Notes: a model not told the origin generated them from the sequence alone. A DNA stretch of 64,000 nt from Acetobacteraceae bacterium AT-5844 (GCA_000245075.1 JH599961.1:62001-126000); one strand, 5' to 3'; shown: positions 53,456 to 61,827, counted from the stretch's first letter. A program made the numbers and translations.

Positions 53456-54180
53456 GCCAGCGCCTCCAGGTCAGTCTTGATGGCCTCCAGCGCGCCGTCT
53501 GGCAGGTAACTATCATCCATGGCGGCTTCGACGCGGAGCAATACTTCCCGGATATCCCGAGAGCGGAGGCCAGTCCAAAACAGGTCCTCGACAATGCGGC
53601 GCCGCTCCTGGGCCGCGAGCGAAAGAACCTCATCGCCACCGTCAGGGCCATGGAGCGCATGAAGGTCTAGCGCCCTTTGGTCCCAAAAATCTTTCTCCAG
53701 TTTCGCGGCGTCCACTGTGGCAGGCAGTGGATAAGCTTCCGACACCGCCTTCACCACTTCTGGCGGAGAGACGCGCGCCATGGTCCAGCCCGTCCAACCC
53801 GCGAGACTGTCGGTCCAGAACGTGCCGTTGAAGTACTTCTTCCGCACCCGCTTCTTCAGGTGCTTCACAGCGCGGTCGAGCAGCGCCTCATTGACGGTCG
53901 GCTCCCCCACCGCATCGACGCTGCCGTACTTCTCAACGAGCGCGTTGAGGCGCTGAGCGCGCCGAACAGCGTGTTCCTCCGCACCTTTGGAGAAGATATC
54001 CGCCAGGGTTGGAGCCCCCGCCCGCTGCGTGGTCTGAGACAGCAGGGCGGGCACATCGTCTAGGGTCTTGCCATCCGCAGCAAGGATGACCTTTGCCTTC
54101 TGCATTGCCGCCGCTGCCTCGTGGACGTTCGTGCTCTTGGTCATGGCCCAGATTTTGGAGAAGCGGTCTAGGTTGATCAT
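53452..54180 (-). CDS. DUF2786-like prophage protein
   Basis: The 242-residue protein has an N-terminal segment resembling DUF2786 (FSKIWAMTKSTNVHEAAAAM, then KAKVILAADGKTLDD), a helical hairpin often found in phage proteins. The middle is basic (KKRVRKKYFNG) and may bind nucleic acid. The C-terminal part has no known match. I use the ATG at 54180, which overlaps the previous stop in ATGA; a frame extending to 54381 lies in the previous gene. Confidence 0.7.
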   Translation of the reverse strand: MINLDRFSKIWAMTKSTNVHEAAAAMQKAKVILAADGKTLDDVPALLSQTTQRAGAPTLADIFSKGAEEHAVRRAQRLNALVEKYGSVDAVGEPTVNEALLDRAVKHLKKRVRKKYFNGTFWTDSLAGWTGWTMARVSPPEVVKAVSEAYPLPATVDAAKLEKDFWDQRALDLHALHGPDGGDEVLSLAAQERRRIVEDLFWTGLRSRDIREVLLRVEAAMDDSYLPDGALEAIKTDLEALA

Positions 54181-54914
54181 GCCGCACGCTCCGGCCGCTG
54201 AAGCCAAGAAGGCACGTGGATATCGGTATGGGACACGAGAGCCGCCAACTTCCGGTAATCGGGCCGATCCTTGATCCAGTCGGCAAGCCACGTCTTCCGC
54301 ACCGGCATCAGCCAAGACCGCCCGGCGTGGCTCCACTCCTCGTGGGCGGAAAGGGCGTAGAAGGCTGCGGCCTCCAGGCAATCAATCTCATTCTCGCCCA
54401 GGTTCTCAAGGACAGCCGCGATGAGGATCGACATCGAGCGTCCCCTGATGGGCGCCGGAACTGAATTGCCGACGCGGCTCTGCACTTCCATGAACGCCAG
54501 AAGGGCGCTTGCGCGGTCGCACCAACGATGATGGTCCGAGACGCCGGTAATCAGTTCGTCCACGACATCGCGTAGGCTGGCGCCTGGGACACTCGCCCCG
54601 CCTGGAGAGGTCGGGACACTCTCGTAGGCGTAGCGAACCGGCCTCGGCAGCGGAATGCGCAGCACGGGGGCGCCGCCAAACTTCGCCAGAAGCTCAAGGA
54701 AACTGCGCCCTTCCTGAGCGGCTATCGACGCCTCCGCACAGAATGCGGCCCTGCGCTCCGGCTCATAGATGCCAGCAGCAACGGCGGTTGCTTCGAGGGA
54801 GAATAGGAACGCCCCTTCCTCCCCATCCACCGGCTCTGGGCTGGGGTGAACGGGCACCGAAACACCGTAGTTGGTGGGATACACGAACTGCGAGGGCAGA
54901 TGCTGGTCAGTCAT
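54177..54914 (-). CDS. Prophage protein, unknown
   Basis: The 245-residue protein has no recognisable domain. It is mixed alpha/beta with conserved-looking hydrophobic helices (SMSILIAAVLENLGENEIDC). There is no signal peptide, and cysteines are few. The coupled position between a small proline-rich frame and the DUF2786-like gene shows that it belongs to the leftward operon. Confidence 0.65.
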   Translation of the reverse strand: MTDQHLPSQFVYPTNYGVSVPVHPSPEPVDGEEGAFLFSLEATAVAAGIYEPERRAAFCAEASIAAQEGRSFLELLAKFGGAPVLRIPLPRPVRYAYESVPTSPGGASVPGASLRDVVDELITGVSDHHRWCDRASALLAFMEVQSRVGNSVPAPIRGRSMSILIAAVLENLGENEIDCLEAAAFYALSAHEEWSHAGRSWLMPVRKTWLADWIKDRPDYRKLAALVSHTDIHVPSWLQRPERAA

Positions 54915-55083
54915 GGCGCGGACCTGTGGATGCCGGCGTCTCGCGCGGCGGTGGCGGGGGAGAAAAGGGGGAGGTTCTCCCCCTAGAGGGGGAAAACTCT
55001 GGGCTGGTGTCGCCGCTGGCCTCGGCCATCTTGTCGATGACGCCAGCCAGGACGCGGGCGATCGGGGCGCTGATGTGCTCCAT
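54907..55083 (-). CDS. Small Pro-rich prophage protein
   Basis: A 58-residue frame fills the gap between two coupled genes: the ATG at 55083 overlaps the upstream stop (TGATG) and its stop overlaps the next ATG. It begins MEHISAPIARVLAGVIDKMA, an amphipathic helix, and ends in a Ser/Pro-rich tail with a PPPPP stretch. The matching overlaps on both ends support it as a real gene. The function is unknown. Confidence 0.6.
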   Translation of the reverse strand: MEHISAPIARVLAGVIDKMAEASGDTSPEFSPSRGRTSPFSPPPPPRETPASTGPRHD

Positions 55084-56327
55084 CAGGCAGTCTCTTCGTG
55101 TTCGTTGATGACTGCTTCGACGTGCCGAGTGCTGGTCTCCAACGGATCGAGTTCTGGCGGAAGGAACCGGTCACGGAACTCGATGAGCTCCGGGGTGGCG
55201 TTGCCAGGAAGGAGCGCATGAACCGCGGAGTAAAGGCTCATAGAGATCATCCGGCAGTACTTCTCCCGATCGCTATTGGAGAGCCCTTCGCAATCGAGGT
55301 AGTCAATGATGCGAGCGGCGTTGATCAGGCAGAACACTCCTTCAGCCGGGCTCGTCGCCCGCAGCGCCGTGGCGGCGTCGAGGAGATCGAACTCTCTGTG
55401 AACAAGAGTATCTCTGACCCTGTTGAGATGGCTCTTAAGTAGATGATGCTCACAGGTGAGAGCCTTGGTCGCGGCGTCATCGTATAGATGCGCCGCGGCG
55501 AGAGCTTCCTGCATGAGGTGAGTGAGGAACCCTCCGCGCTCCTGTGGAGCGCCTGCGGCCGCCTGAGGGGCATCAAGACCTCGGCGCACCTCATCCGGCA
55601 CTACGCCGGTCAGATGGCACACGTCGCGGAGAAGGATGTCAGGCAGCCTGCGGTTAACGTATTCATCCGGATCGGCGCCGCGCTCGCCGGGGATCACGTC
55701 CGGCATGTAAAGCAGGAAGGTCCTGGCCCGTGCAGCAAGGCCGGCCAGGGTCGTCGCACGCCGAGAGGCCATCCGGTTTAGAAGCCGCTTCTGCTCGGCG
55801 TCGATCCGGCGGAGTGCTTCTAGGAGGGCGTCATCATCCTTGATGTCCGCATGCATCTGATTGGAGCGCCGCTCCAATTCGTCAAAGGCGGCATGATCGG
55901 CAAGCAATTCGGCATCGCCCTGCGCCGGCAGCGATCCTTGTAGGCGGATGATGTCGCGAGCGAGCTGCCAAGCCCAATCCGTGCCGATCGTGCCGGACGG
56001 CATGAACGAACCGTCTGGCATCGTCGCGTCTGCGAGAGCAACGCGGGCCTTCGCCGCCATGCCGTCTATGGTCAGAGGAGTGGCGTCGCTGACTTCCGCG
56101 CAGGCAGCCTCGAAGGCCTGCCACAGCGGGCCGTCCTCCCGAGTGTTGCCTTCCTCGCTGGCGAGGTAAGCCGCTTTTGTCGCTGACCAGTTCGCGCAAG
56201 CGGCAATGACGTGCGCGTCCGGGTGTGCGTCGCAGACGGCCTGCAAGGCCGCCGTCTCAACTGCAACGGGCGAGGGCGCAGCGAAGGCCTTCGCCGTCCT
56301 GCGGCGCTTCGTGGCGGTGGCGCTCAT
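55083..56327 (-). CDS. Large prophage early protein, unknown
   Basis: The 414-residue protein has no recognised family. It is almost entirely helical, with a long charged stretch (ELERRSNQMHADIKDDDALL, EALRRIDAEQKRLLNRMASR) that suggests a coiled coil near residues 145-190. A C-terminal half follows with several Leu-rich helices. It overlaps the first gene of the leftward operon by four bases. No signal peptide or membrane helix is seen, so it should be cytoplasmic. Confidence 0.68.
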   Translation of the reverse strand: MSATATKRRRTAKAFAAPSPVAVETAALQAVCDAHPDAHVIAACANWSATKAAYLASEEGNTREDGPLWQAFEAACAEVSDATPLTIDGMAAKARVALADATMPDGSFMPSGTIGTDWAWQLARDIIRLQGSLPAQGDAELLADHAAFDELERRSNQMHADIKDDDALLEALRRIDAEQKRLLNRMASRRATTLAGLAARARTFLLYMPDVIPGERGADPDEYVNRRLPDILLRDVCHLTGVVPDEVRRGLDAPQAAAGAPQERGGFLTHLMQEALAAAHLYDDAATKALTCEHHLLKSHLNRVRDTLVHREFDLLDAATALRATSPAEGVFCLINAARIIDYLDCEGLSNSDREKYCRMISMSLYSAVHALLPGNATPELIEFRDRFLPPELDPLETSTRHVEAVINEHEETA

Positions 56328-56581
56328 GCCACAACGCCCAGGCGACGGCCGAAGAGACCGAAATGGGTCAGGAGACGAGCAATCAGGCTGGGCTGATGGC
56401 TGGGGTGAGCTTCAACCGCGGCGCGCTGCTCGGCCGCATTGGCGGCGCTGCGCCAGTAAGCGGCTTCCAGCGTTTCACCGCGGGCCGCAGCCTGGATGGC
56501 CCGGGTCAGGCAGCGCGTATGCGCCGCAGAGAATGAGAAGCGGGACGGGTCGCCCGGTGGAATAGCGAGGCGCGTTTGCAT
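56324..56581 (-). CDS. First gene of the leftward prophage operon, unknown
   Basis: The 85-residue protein starts at 56581 directly after the promoter region with repeated GCTAA elements. It is helical and basic towards the end (LIARLLTHFGLFGRRLG). Its stop overlaps the next start by four bases. No family was recognised. Confidence 0.62.
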   Translation of the reverse strand: MQTRLAIPPGDPSRFSFSAAHTRCLTRAIQAAARGETLEAAYWRSAANAAEQRAAVEAHPSHQPSLIARLLTHFGLFGRRLGVVA

Positions 56582-56605
56582 TGGGGCCTCCGGTTAGGGT
56601 GCCCC

Positions 56606-56661
56606 TTAGCATTGGCATTTTGGCTAATGGTGCGCAATAGCTATTTTGCTAAAATGCTAAC
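56606..56661 (-). promoter_or_regulatory. Leftward prophage promoter region with GCTAA repeats
   Basis: The 95 bp between the repressor stop and the first leftward gene are AT-rich and contain at least four GCTAA/TTAGC elements (56606, 56623, 56648, 56656). They include ATGCTAAC at 56654-56661, which also occurs at 57598-57605 between repressor and cro. This indicates a repressor-controlled early promoter reading leftwards. Confidence 0.55.
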
Positions 56662-56676
56662 AGCGCTGGCGCCGTG

Positions 56677-57522
56677 CTAGACGCCCATGATCTCCTCCCA
56701 CTCCAGCACGCGGTGAAGCTCCTTCACCCGCCGGGCATCCATCACCAGTTCACAGACCGGGTTGTACTGGCTGAGCACTAGCTTCTCGGCGGTCTGCTTC
56801 TCGAGGCGCTTGAGATAGGAACGGGGCCGCTCTCCGTGCTCGGGGCCATCCATAACAACTACGACATGGTCGCCAATTCGGGGCTTGCGGGCGGGGTCGA
56901 TGTAAACAAGGCCACCTGGTCGTCGCCATGGGAACATGCTGTCCCCCTCCACATAGATTGCATAAACCATCTTCGCGTGAGCTATCCCAGGTCCCCGTCT
57001 CACGAAATCCACTGGCTCCCCGTCGTTCAACTCGAATGATCCATCGCCAAGGCTGCCAGCGGCTGTACCCATGACTGGCACATCGCGGGGCATGTCGTGG
57101 CGGTCGATGGGTTCTGGCTTGACTTCCGCGGTGGCGTTCTTGTGCATGCCGCGCGCATACTGGAGCGCTCTCATCAGGGTTTGCTCACTCTTTCCGCCTC
57201 CTGTGGGGAAGGCCAAGGTGAATTCTCGTGACCCAGAATTCTCTGCCCGGGACAGGAAAGAGATCGCAGGCGCTGCGCCAGCATCCCGCCCCGCCTCAAG
57301 CGATTGCTGGCGCATCTCGTCCGAAGGTAGCGCCTCGAGTAGCTTAGTGATTGTGCGGTGGGAAAGCGTGTGCTTGACCGGGTGATACAGGAACCTGGTC
57401 AGGGTGGACGGGGTTAGACCGGCAACCCGAGCATACTCGGTGGGCGTCCATCCCGTCAGCTCGAGGGCGCGCTCGACGAGAGCTTTAGTCGCGACCCGAG
57501 TGATATCAGCTTTCTCATCCAT
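56677..57522 (-). CDS. Phage repressor, LexA-like with S24 peptidase domain
   Basis: The 281-residue protein has an N-terminal HTH (TPTEYARVAGLTPSTLTRFL) and a C-terminal S24 peptidase. The likely autocleavage bond is Ala155-Gly156, the nucleophile Ser195 lies in YVEGDSMFPW, and Lys238 lies in RSYLKRLEK. It should keep the prophage silent and be inactivated by RecA during SOS. An earlier ATG at 57540 gives six extra residues; I prefer 57522 because the inverted repeat ATGTGC-N6-GCACAT then lies just upstream instead of inside the gene. It faces the Cro-like gene. Confidence 0.9.
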   Translation of the reverse strand: MDEKADITRVATKALVERALELTGWTPTEYARVAGLTPSTLTRFLYHPVKHTLSHRTITKLLEALPSDEMRQQSLEAGRDAGAAPAISFLSRAENSGSREFTLAFPTGGGKSEQTLMRALQYARGMHKNATAEVKPEPIDRHDMPRDVPVMGTAAGSLGDGSFELNDGEPVDFVRRGPGIAHAKMVYAIYVEGDSMFPWRRPGGLVYIDPARKPRIGDHVVVVMDGPEHGERPRSYLKRLEKQTAEKLVLSQYNPVCELVMDARRVKELHRVLEWEEIMGV

Positions 57523-57606
57523 ATGTGCATTTTCGCACATTTATCGTTAGCGTGCTGTGCGCATTAATGCACTTGCAAGATGAGCAGAATTGCTCATATG
57601 CTAACG
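57523..57606. promoter_or_regulatory. Repressor/cro divergent operator region
   Basis: Four inverted repeats lie here: ATGTGC-N6-GCACAT (57523-57540), GTGCGCATTAATGCAC (57557-57572, with the palindrome GCATTAATGC), GAGCA-GAAT-TGCTC (57582-57595), and CGTTAGC (57545) with GCTAACG (57600). The first two share TGTGC/GCACA half-sites, as expected of paired operators. Confidence 0.7.
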
Positions 57607-57608
57607 TC

Positions 57609-57833
57609 ATGACCGACCTCCTGACCCCCGCTGATGTTGAGCGCTTGGCCTCCCAGGCCGGCCGCTCTATGGCCAGCGTCTGCCGCGAAGCGGGGATCGC
57701 GGCGTCCACCTTCTGCCGCTGGAAGTCCGGTCGCACCGGCGTTTCGGTGCGCGTCTACCAGAAGATCATGGACGCGCTTCGGCCTTCCGGCCCCGGCGCG
57801 TCCGCAGGCGAGGGCGTGAGGGAGCAGCAGTGA
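57609..57833 (+). CDS. Cro-like HTH protein
   Basis: The 74-residue protein has a helix-turn-helix (SMASVCREAGIAASTFCRWK) after a short helix, and a basic end. It is divergent from the S24 repressor over the operator cluster and begins the rightward genes, so a Cro-like role is likely. The ATG at 57609 follows the operator region. A frame open to 57525 would run through the operators. Confidence 0.78.
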   Translation: MTDLLTPADVERLASQAGRSMASVCREAGIAASTFCRWKSGRTGVSVRVYQKIMDALRPSGPGASAGEGVREQQ

Positions 57834-58122
57834 TCCGCTCCACCTCCTGCTTCGCCACCGCCGTACCAATCCAGCCAAGGCCAGGGTGGTGCACGCACAG
57901 CCGCGCGTTGGCGCCGTCGCCGTCCATCTGCCACCCGTCTGCAACCACGATGCGGCTGGCGGGGAACAGCACCGGCCGGCGCTTCGGGTTCATGGCAGCC
58001 CTGGCGGCGACCAACTGCCAGATCGCTTCCTCCAGTTCGGCGGGGCCGAGGGTCACAACCTCTTCCCCGTCCAGGCTGATCCGGGCGTGCAGCCCGTCTT
58101 TGCTCACGCCCACTTCCAACAT
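57766..58122 (-). CDS. Small prophage protein, unknown, antisense to the cro 3' end
   Basis: The 118-residue protein starts MLEVGVSKDGLHARISLDGE, with AGGAG nine bases before the ATG at 58122, and has a helix (AELEEAIWQLVAARAAMNP) and a basic C-terminus (RLRTRRGRKAEARP). Its composition looks coding, more so than the opposite-strand frame over the same stretch. It overlaps the end of the Cro-like gene by 68 bases tail to tail. The function is unknown. Confidence 0.6.
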   Translation of the reverse strand: MLEVGVSKDGLHARISLDGEEVVTLGPAELEEAIWQLVAARAAMNPKRRPVLFPASRIVVADGWQMDGDGANARLCVHHPGLGWIGTAVAKQEVERITAAPSRPRLRTRRGRKAEARP

Positions 58123-58186
58123 CGCTGATTTCTCCTCTGCTGTCTCAGTTGCTGCTCTCGACAAGCGCAACCATGACGGCGGAGGC

Positions 58187-58235
58187 GTTCGAGGTGTCGA
58201 ACAAGGTGTTTCAGCGCTCGAACAAATCGTTCGAG
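58187..58235 (+). repeat. GTTCGA/TCGAAC repeat array
   Basis: GTTCGA occurs at 58187 and 58229 and its complement TCGAAC at 58197 and 58218, giving the inverted pairs GTTCGA-GGTG-TCGAAC and CTCGAAC-AAATC-GTTCGAG. The spacings (10, 21, 11 bp) are near whole helical turns. In the rightward frame the same stretch reads as the heptad F-x-x-S-N-K-x repeated twice, so it may be coding, regulatory or both. Confidence 0.55.
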
Positions 58236-58244
58236 GGGGCCGAG

Positions 58245-58622
58245 ATGTCATGCACTGTTCCTGAAGAAATTCAGCAAATCGTCAGGCAGGCGGCGGAGCC
58301 ATCGCAGGCCGGCGAAAGCGTGAAGGCGGCCATCGGCCGTGCCGCGCGCTCGCTCGGCCTGTCCTACAGCCGCGCCCGTGCTCACTGGTACGGGCTGGCC
58401 CGAATGGTCCCAGCGGAAGAGGCAGACGCCCTCCGCCGGGCAAGGATCCAACTCATTCGCGAGCGAGCGGCGCGGCTGCGCGCAGAGCTCCTTGCGCTCG
58501 AAATCAAGGAACGCGCCCATGAGCTGGGTTTGGCGGAGGGCATCGGATGCTCTCGTCTGGATGGGAACGCTCCTGATCAACTGGGGCGAGTGGTGTCTGG
58601 AGAAGGCTGCCGAGCGGCGTGA
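58245..58622 (+). CDS. Small prophage protein, unknown (start uncertain)
   Basis: The product is 125 residues from the ATG at 58245, which has GAGGGGG about six bases upstream, or up to 149 residues from ATGs at 58173 or 58149. It contains helices with basic character (ARSLGLSYSRARAHWYGLAR, ALRRARIQLIRERAARLRAE), perhaps a helix-turn-helix for DNA binding. The longer form would include the FEVSNKV-FQRSNKS repeat. It begins the rightward replication region. No family was recognised. Confidence 0.65.
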   Translation: MSCTVPEEIQQIVRQAAEPSQAGESVKAAIGRAARSLGLSYSRARAHWYGLARMVPAEEADALRRARIQLIRERAARLRAELLALEIKERAHELGLAEGIGCSRLDGNAPDQLGRVVSGEGCRAA

Positions 58623-58634
58623 GGGAGATGCGGA

Positions 58635-58967
58635 ATGACCGCCCCCCTCCGCACGCATGATCCCGGCAAGTTAAGGGAGCCTTGGCCTTGGGTTGAGGGC
58701 AGGGTTCGCCGATACCTGGACCGCGGCGCCGTCGTCACCCGGCAGGGTGAATGGGTACAGCTGGAAGTCCCCGGCGGCGCCATCGCCTGGGCACGCGCCG
58801 AATACTTCGACCGCGCCGCCGCCACCGGTGCCGATGTGGCCGCCGAGATCGCGGTGCTGCCGCCGGCCCCCTTTGATCAACCGATCCGCCCGGTCACGTC
58901 TGCTGCGCTGGCGGACTTCCTGAACCTCGCGGCCACTGGTCGCTCCAACATGAAGGTGGGTGCGTGA
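58635..58967 (+). CDS. Small prophage protein, unknown
   Basis: The 110-residue protein has a compact beta-rich N-terminal part (RRYLDRGAVVTRQGEWVQLE, VPGGAIAWARAEYF). GAGGGAGATGCGG precedes the ATG. Its stop overlaps the GTG start of the next gene (GTGA). No family was recognised, and the context is the replication module. Confidence 0.62.
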   Translation: MTAPLRTHDPGKLREPWPWVEGRVRRYLDRGAVVTRQGEWVQLEVPGGAIAWARAEYFDRAAATGADVAAEIAVLPPAPFDQPIRPVTSAALADFLNLAATGRSNMKVGA

Positions 58968-60007
58968 GCGATCTGCCTGAGCCGATGACGCCGCCGGATT
59001 GCGATCTGCGCGGTTACGATTTCATGCCCTTGCTCGGCCACCGGCTGTTCAGCAGCGATTTCGACCTGCTGGCTTCGGATGCAGAGTTCCGCGCGGCCAT
59101 GCGCCTCTGGTGGGCTTCCTGGCAGCAATGCCCGGCGGCGAGCCTCCCCGACGACGAGCGCGCCCTCTGCCGGCTGGCCGGTCTGGGGACCGATATGCGG
59201 AAGTGGCGCAAGATTGCTGCAACCTCGCTGCACGGCTTCCGCAAGTGTGCTGATGGTCGGCTGTATCATCCGATCCTGGCCGAGCAGGCCAAGTTCGCTT
59301 ACGCGAAGCGCGCCAGCGAACGCGAGAGAAAGCGTAGGTATCGGGAAAACAAGGAAGTTGCCCCCTCCGGTCACGCGGGACAGGACGCGGACAAGACGCG
59401 GAATGCGATGGGGACGGAACGCGGACAGGCACGGGGACAGGACGCGGACGTCCCGGCTGACAGGACAGAACAGGACAGGACAATAGGATATATGTCCGAT
59501 CTGCGATCGGACGTGTCCGCTCCGGCTTCCGCCCAGGATGACCTCATCGAGCCGCAGCCTGTGAAGGCGGTGGCGGCCAGGGCGCGCACCCAGAAGGCTG
59601 ATCGTGGAGAGCCCGAGGGCTTTGCCGAGTTCTACGAGGCCTATCCTCGCCGGGATAAGCGCGTCGCCGCGGCACGGGCCTTTCCGGCCGCTGTGAAGGC
59701 AGCGGGCGGCGTCGAGGCCCTGATGCAGCACCTTCGCGCATTCGAGTTCTCGCCCGAGAAGCGGTTCGTCCCTCATCCCGCGACATGGCTGAACGAGCGG
59801 CGGTGGCGAGACCGCGAAGGCGTTGCCGAGAGCACGTCGCCGAGCTCGACCGCGCCTGCCTATGACGCCCGTTATTGGGACCTGCCGCTGGAGGAGGTAG
59901 CGATGCTCCCTGCGCCGCGCCCGGGTTCCCCTGAGTTCAACGCCTGGGATTACGCGCTGCAAGGCATGCGTTGGCCGCGCCCAGGCAGCCGGAGCAACAA
60001 CCTGTGA
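58964..60007 (+). CDS. Phage replication-type protein with DUF1376 domain
   Basis: The 347-residue protein has an N-terminal DUF1376-like segment (FMPLLGHRLFSSDFDLLASD, LWWASWQQCPAASLPDDERA, FRKCADGRLYHPILAEQA). A basic linker, a low-complexity Gln/Asp/Arg-rich stretch (about 125-170) and a C-terminal domain (FYEAYPRRDKRVAAARAFPA) follow. Such proteins act with phage helicases as initiators or loaders. The GTG start overlaps the previous stop and its own stop overlaps the primase-helicase GTG. Confidence 0.78.
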   Translation: MSDLPEPMTPPDCDLRGYDFMPLLGHRLFSSDFDLLASDAEFRAAMRLWWASWQQCPAASLPDDERALCRLAGLGTDMRKWRKIAATSLHGFRKCADGRLYHPILAEQAKFAYAKRASERERKRRYRENKEVAPSGHAGQDADKTRNAMGTERGQARGQDADVPADRTEQDRTIGYMSDLRSDVSAPASAQDDLIEPQPVKAVAARARTQKADRGEPEGFAEFYEAYPRRDKRVAAARAFPAAVKAAGGVEALMQHLRAFEFSPEKRFVPHPATWLNERRWRDREGVAESTSPSSTAPAYDARYWDLPLEEVAMLPAPRPGSPEFNAWDYALQGMRWPRPGSRSNNL

Positions 60008-61818
60008 CGACCCATCCGCAGCACCTCTCCGACCTCCTGGCGGAGCACGGTATCCCACGCCTGCGCAGCCAAGCGCCGGGCCACTCGGAGAAGCTGATCT
60101 GCCCGAAGTGCGGCGGCGGCCGCAGCCGGGAGCATTCCCTCAGCGTGACCATCGACCCGGACGGCGAGGGCGTCGTGTGGCGGTGCCATCGCGGCAACTG
60201 CGGCTGGCAGGACGGTGCTCGGCTGCCCGCCCGGGACGGAAGCCGATCAGCGCCAGCCGCCCGCGCCGCCGCGTCCTTTCAGACACCCCAGCCGCATCCC
60301 GAGGAACAGCAGGACAAGACGGCCTGGGTGTACGAGTGGTTCGAGAAGCGCGGCATCAGCGCGGAGACGGTGGACGCCTTCGGCTGCTACGGCGCGGCTC
60401 ATTGGTTCCCCGCCGGCGGCAACCAGCCGGCCATCGTCTTCCCGTACTTCTACGAGCGGAAGCTGGTGAACCGGAAGTACCGCTCGCTCGACAAGCAGCT
60501 GATGCAGGACAAGAACCCCCTGCCGACGCTGTTCAACATCGACGCCATTGAGGTCAGCGAGGCGGCGCCCGAGCCCGATCTCGTGATCTGGGTTGAGGGC
60601 GAACCCGACGTGATGGCCCTGCATGAGGCGGGGTTCCGCCAGGTTGTGACCCTCAAGGATGGGGCGCCCGACAAGATCCGTGCCGAAGACGATCCGGCGC
60701 GGCAGGACGACAAGCGCTTTGCGGCGCTGGCGACCCATGCCGACCTGCTGGGTGGGGTGAAGAAGTTCATCCTGGCCGGGGACATGGATGAGCCGGGCAA
60801 GATCCTGCGGGAGGAGCTGGCGCGGCGGCTGGGTAGGCACCGCTGCTGGCTCGTGACCTGGCCGGAGGGCTGCAAGGATGCCGGTGACACGCTTCGCCTC
60901 CACGGGGCAGACGCCGTGCGGCAGGCGATCGATGAGGCGGTGGCGTACCCGATCGAGGGCATGCAGCGCCTGGAGCCGGGAACCCTTCTGGCGCTGCGCC
61001 ATGGCGAGCCGCCACCGCTCCTTTCGACGGGCGCGGGTGCAACTGACCGCATCCTGAAGCTGCCGGGCGAAGGGCGGCTGATCGTGGTTACCGGCATCCC
61101 GAACCATGGCAAGTCCAGCTGGGTGATGTTCGTGAAGGTGCACCTGATGAGGGAGCATCGGCGCCGTTTCCTGGTGTTCAGCCCCGAAATGCAGCCATGG
61201 GAGAGCTACGTCGCCCAGTGCGCCGCCGTCCGGGCAGGCAAGCCCTTCTGGCCGATGAAGGACGGGCAGGGGAGACCACTTCCGGGCCTCAGCATGACGG
61301 ACGAGGAGATCAAGGAGGCCGAGGCGTGGTTCCGGCCCCGGCTTGTCATGCTGGTCAGCGATGCGGAGGACGTGGCGCCGAGCCTGGACTGGATACTGGA
61401 GCGCGCTAAGGCCGCTGTGCTGCGGGACGGCACGACCGATCTGGTCATCGACCCTTGGAACGAGGTGGAGCACCAGCGCGGCGACATGACCGAGACCGAG
61501 TATGTCGGCCGGTCACTCCAGCGCCTGCGCTCCTTCGCCAACCGGCACGGCTGCAATGTCTGGATCGTCGCGCATCCGACCAAGCTGCGCCCCCTGAAGC
61601 CGGGCGACAAGATCGAGCGGCCGGTCATGTACGACATCAACGGCGGCGCCAACTGGGCGAACAAGGCGGACCTCGGCATCGCGGTCCACAGCCCTGACAG
61701 CGTCACGGAAATCCACCTGCTGAAATCGCGCTACCAGCGCTGGGGCAGGCGGGACAGCAAGGCCGAGCTCGAATTCAACAAGCAGAACGGCCGCTACAGC
61801 ACACCGATGGGCCAATAG
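60004..61818 (+). CDS. Phage primase-helicase (TOPRIM and DnaB-like)
   Basis: The 604-residue protein has, in order, a zinc ribbon (Cys33, Cys36, Cys61, Cys66), a TOPRIM fold (VIWVEGEPDVMALHEAG near 194-210, with AGDMDEPG near 258-265) and a RecA-like helicase with Walker A GIPNHGKSS from Gly364, followed by TTDLVIDPWNEVEHQRGD. This is the T7 gp4/Twinkle build, so it should both prime and unwind. The GTG at 60004 overlaps the previous stop (GTGA). A frame open to 59971 lies in the previous gene. Confidence 0.9.
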   Translation: MTTHPQHLSDLLAEHGIPRLRSQAPGHSEKLICPKCGGGRSREHSLSVTIDPDGEGVVWRCHRGNCGWQDGARLPARDGSRSAPAARAAASFQTPQPHPEEQQDKTAWVYEWFEKRGISAETVDAFGCYGAAHWFPAGGNQPAIVFPYFYERKLVNRKYRSLDKQLMQDKNPLPTLFNIDAIEVSEAAPEPDLVIWVEGEPDVMALHEAGFRQVVTLKDGAPDKIRAEDDPARQDDKRFAALATHADLLGGVKKFILAGDMDEPGKILREELARRLGRHRCWLVTWPEGCKDAGDTLRLHGADAVRQAIDEAVAYPIEGMQRLEPGTLLALRHGEPPPLLSTGAGATDRILKLPGEGRLIVVTGIPNHGKSSWVMFVKVHLMREHRRRFLVFSPEMQPWESYVAQCAAVRAGKPFWPMKDGQGRPLPGLSMTDEEIKEAEAWFRPRLVMLVSDAEDVAPSLDWILERAKAAVLRDGTTDLVIDPWNEVEHQRGDMTETEYVGRSLQRLRSFANRHGCNVWIVAHPTKLRPLKPGDKIERPVMYDINGGANWANKADLGIAVHSPDSVTEIHLLKSRYQRWGRRDSKAELEFNKQNGRYSTPMGQ

Positions 61819-61827
61819 GAGGGCCGC

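Noticed and set aside
57830-58264. A 144-codon plus-strand open frame opposite the minus-strand gene at 57766-58122
   Set aside because: It has Ser/Arg-rich shadow composition, and the minus-strand frame has a ribosome-binding site and coding-like sequence.
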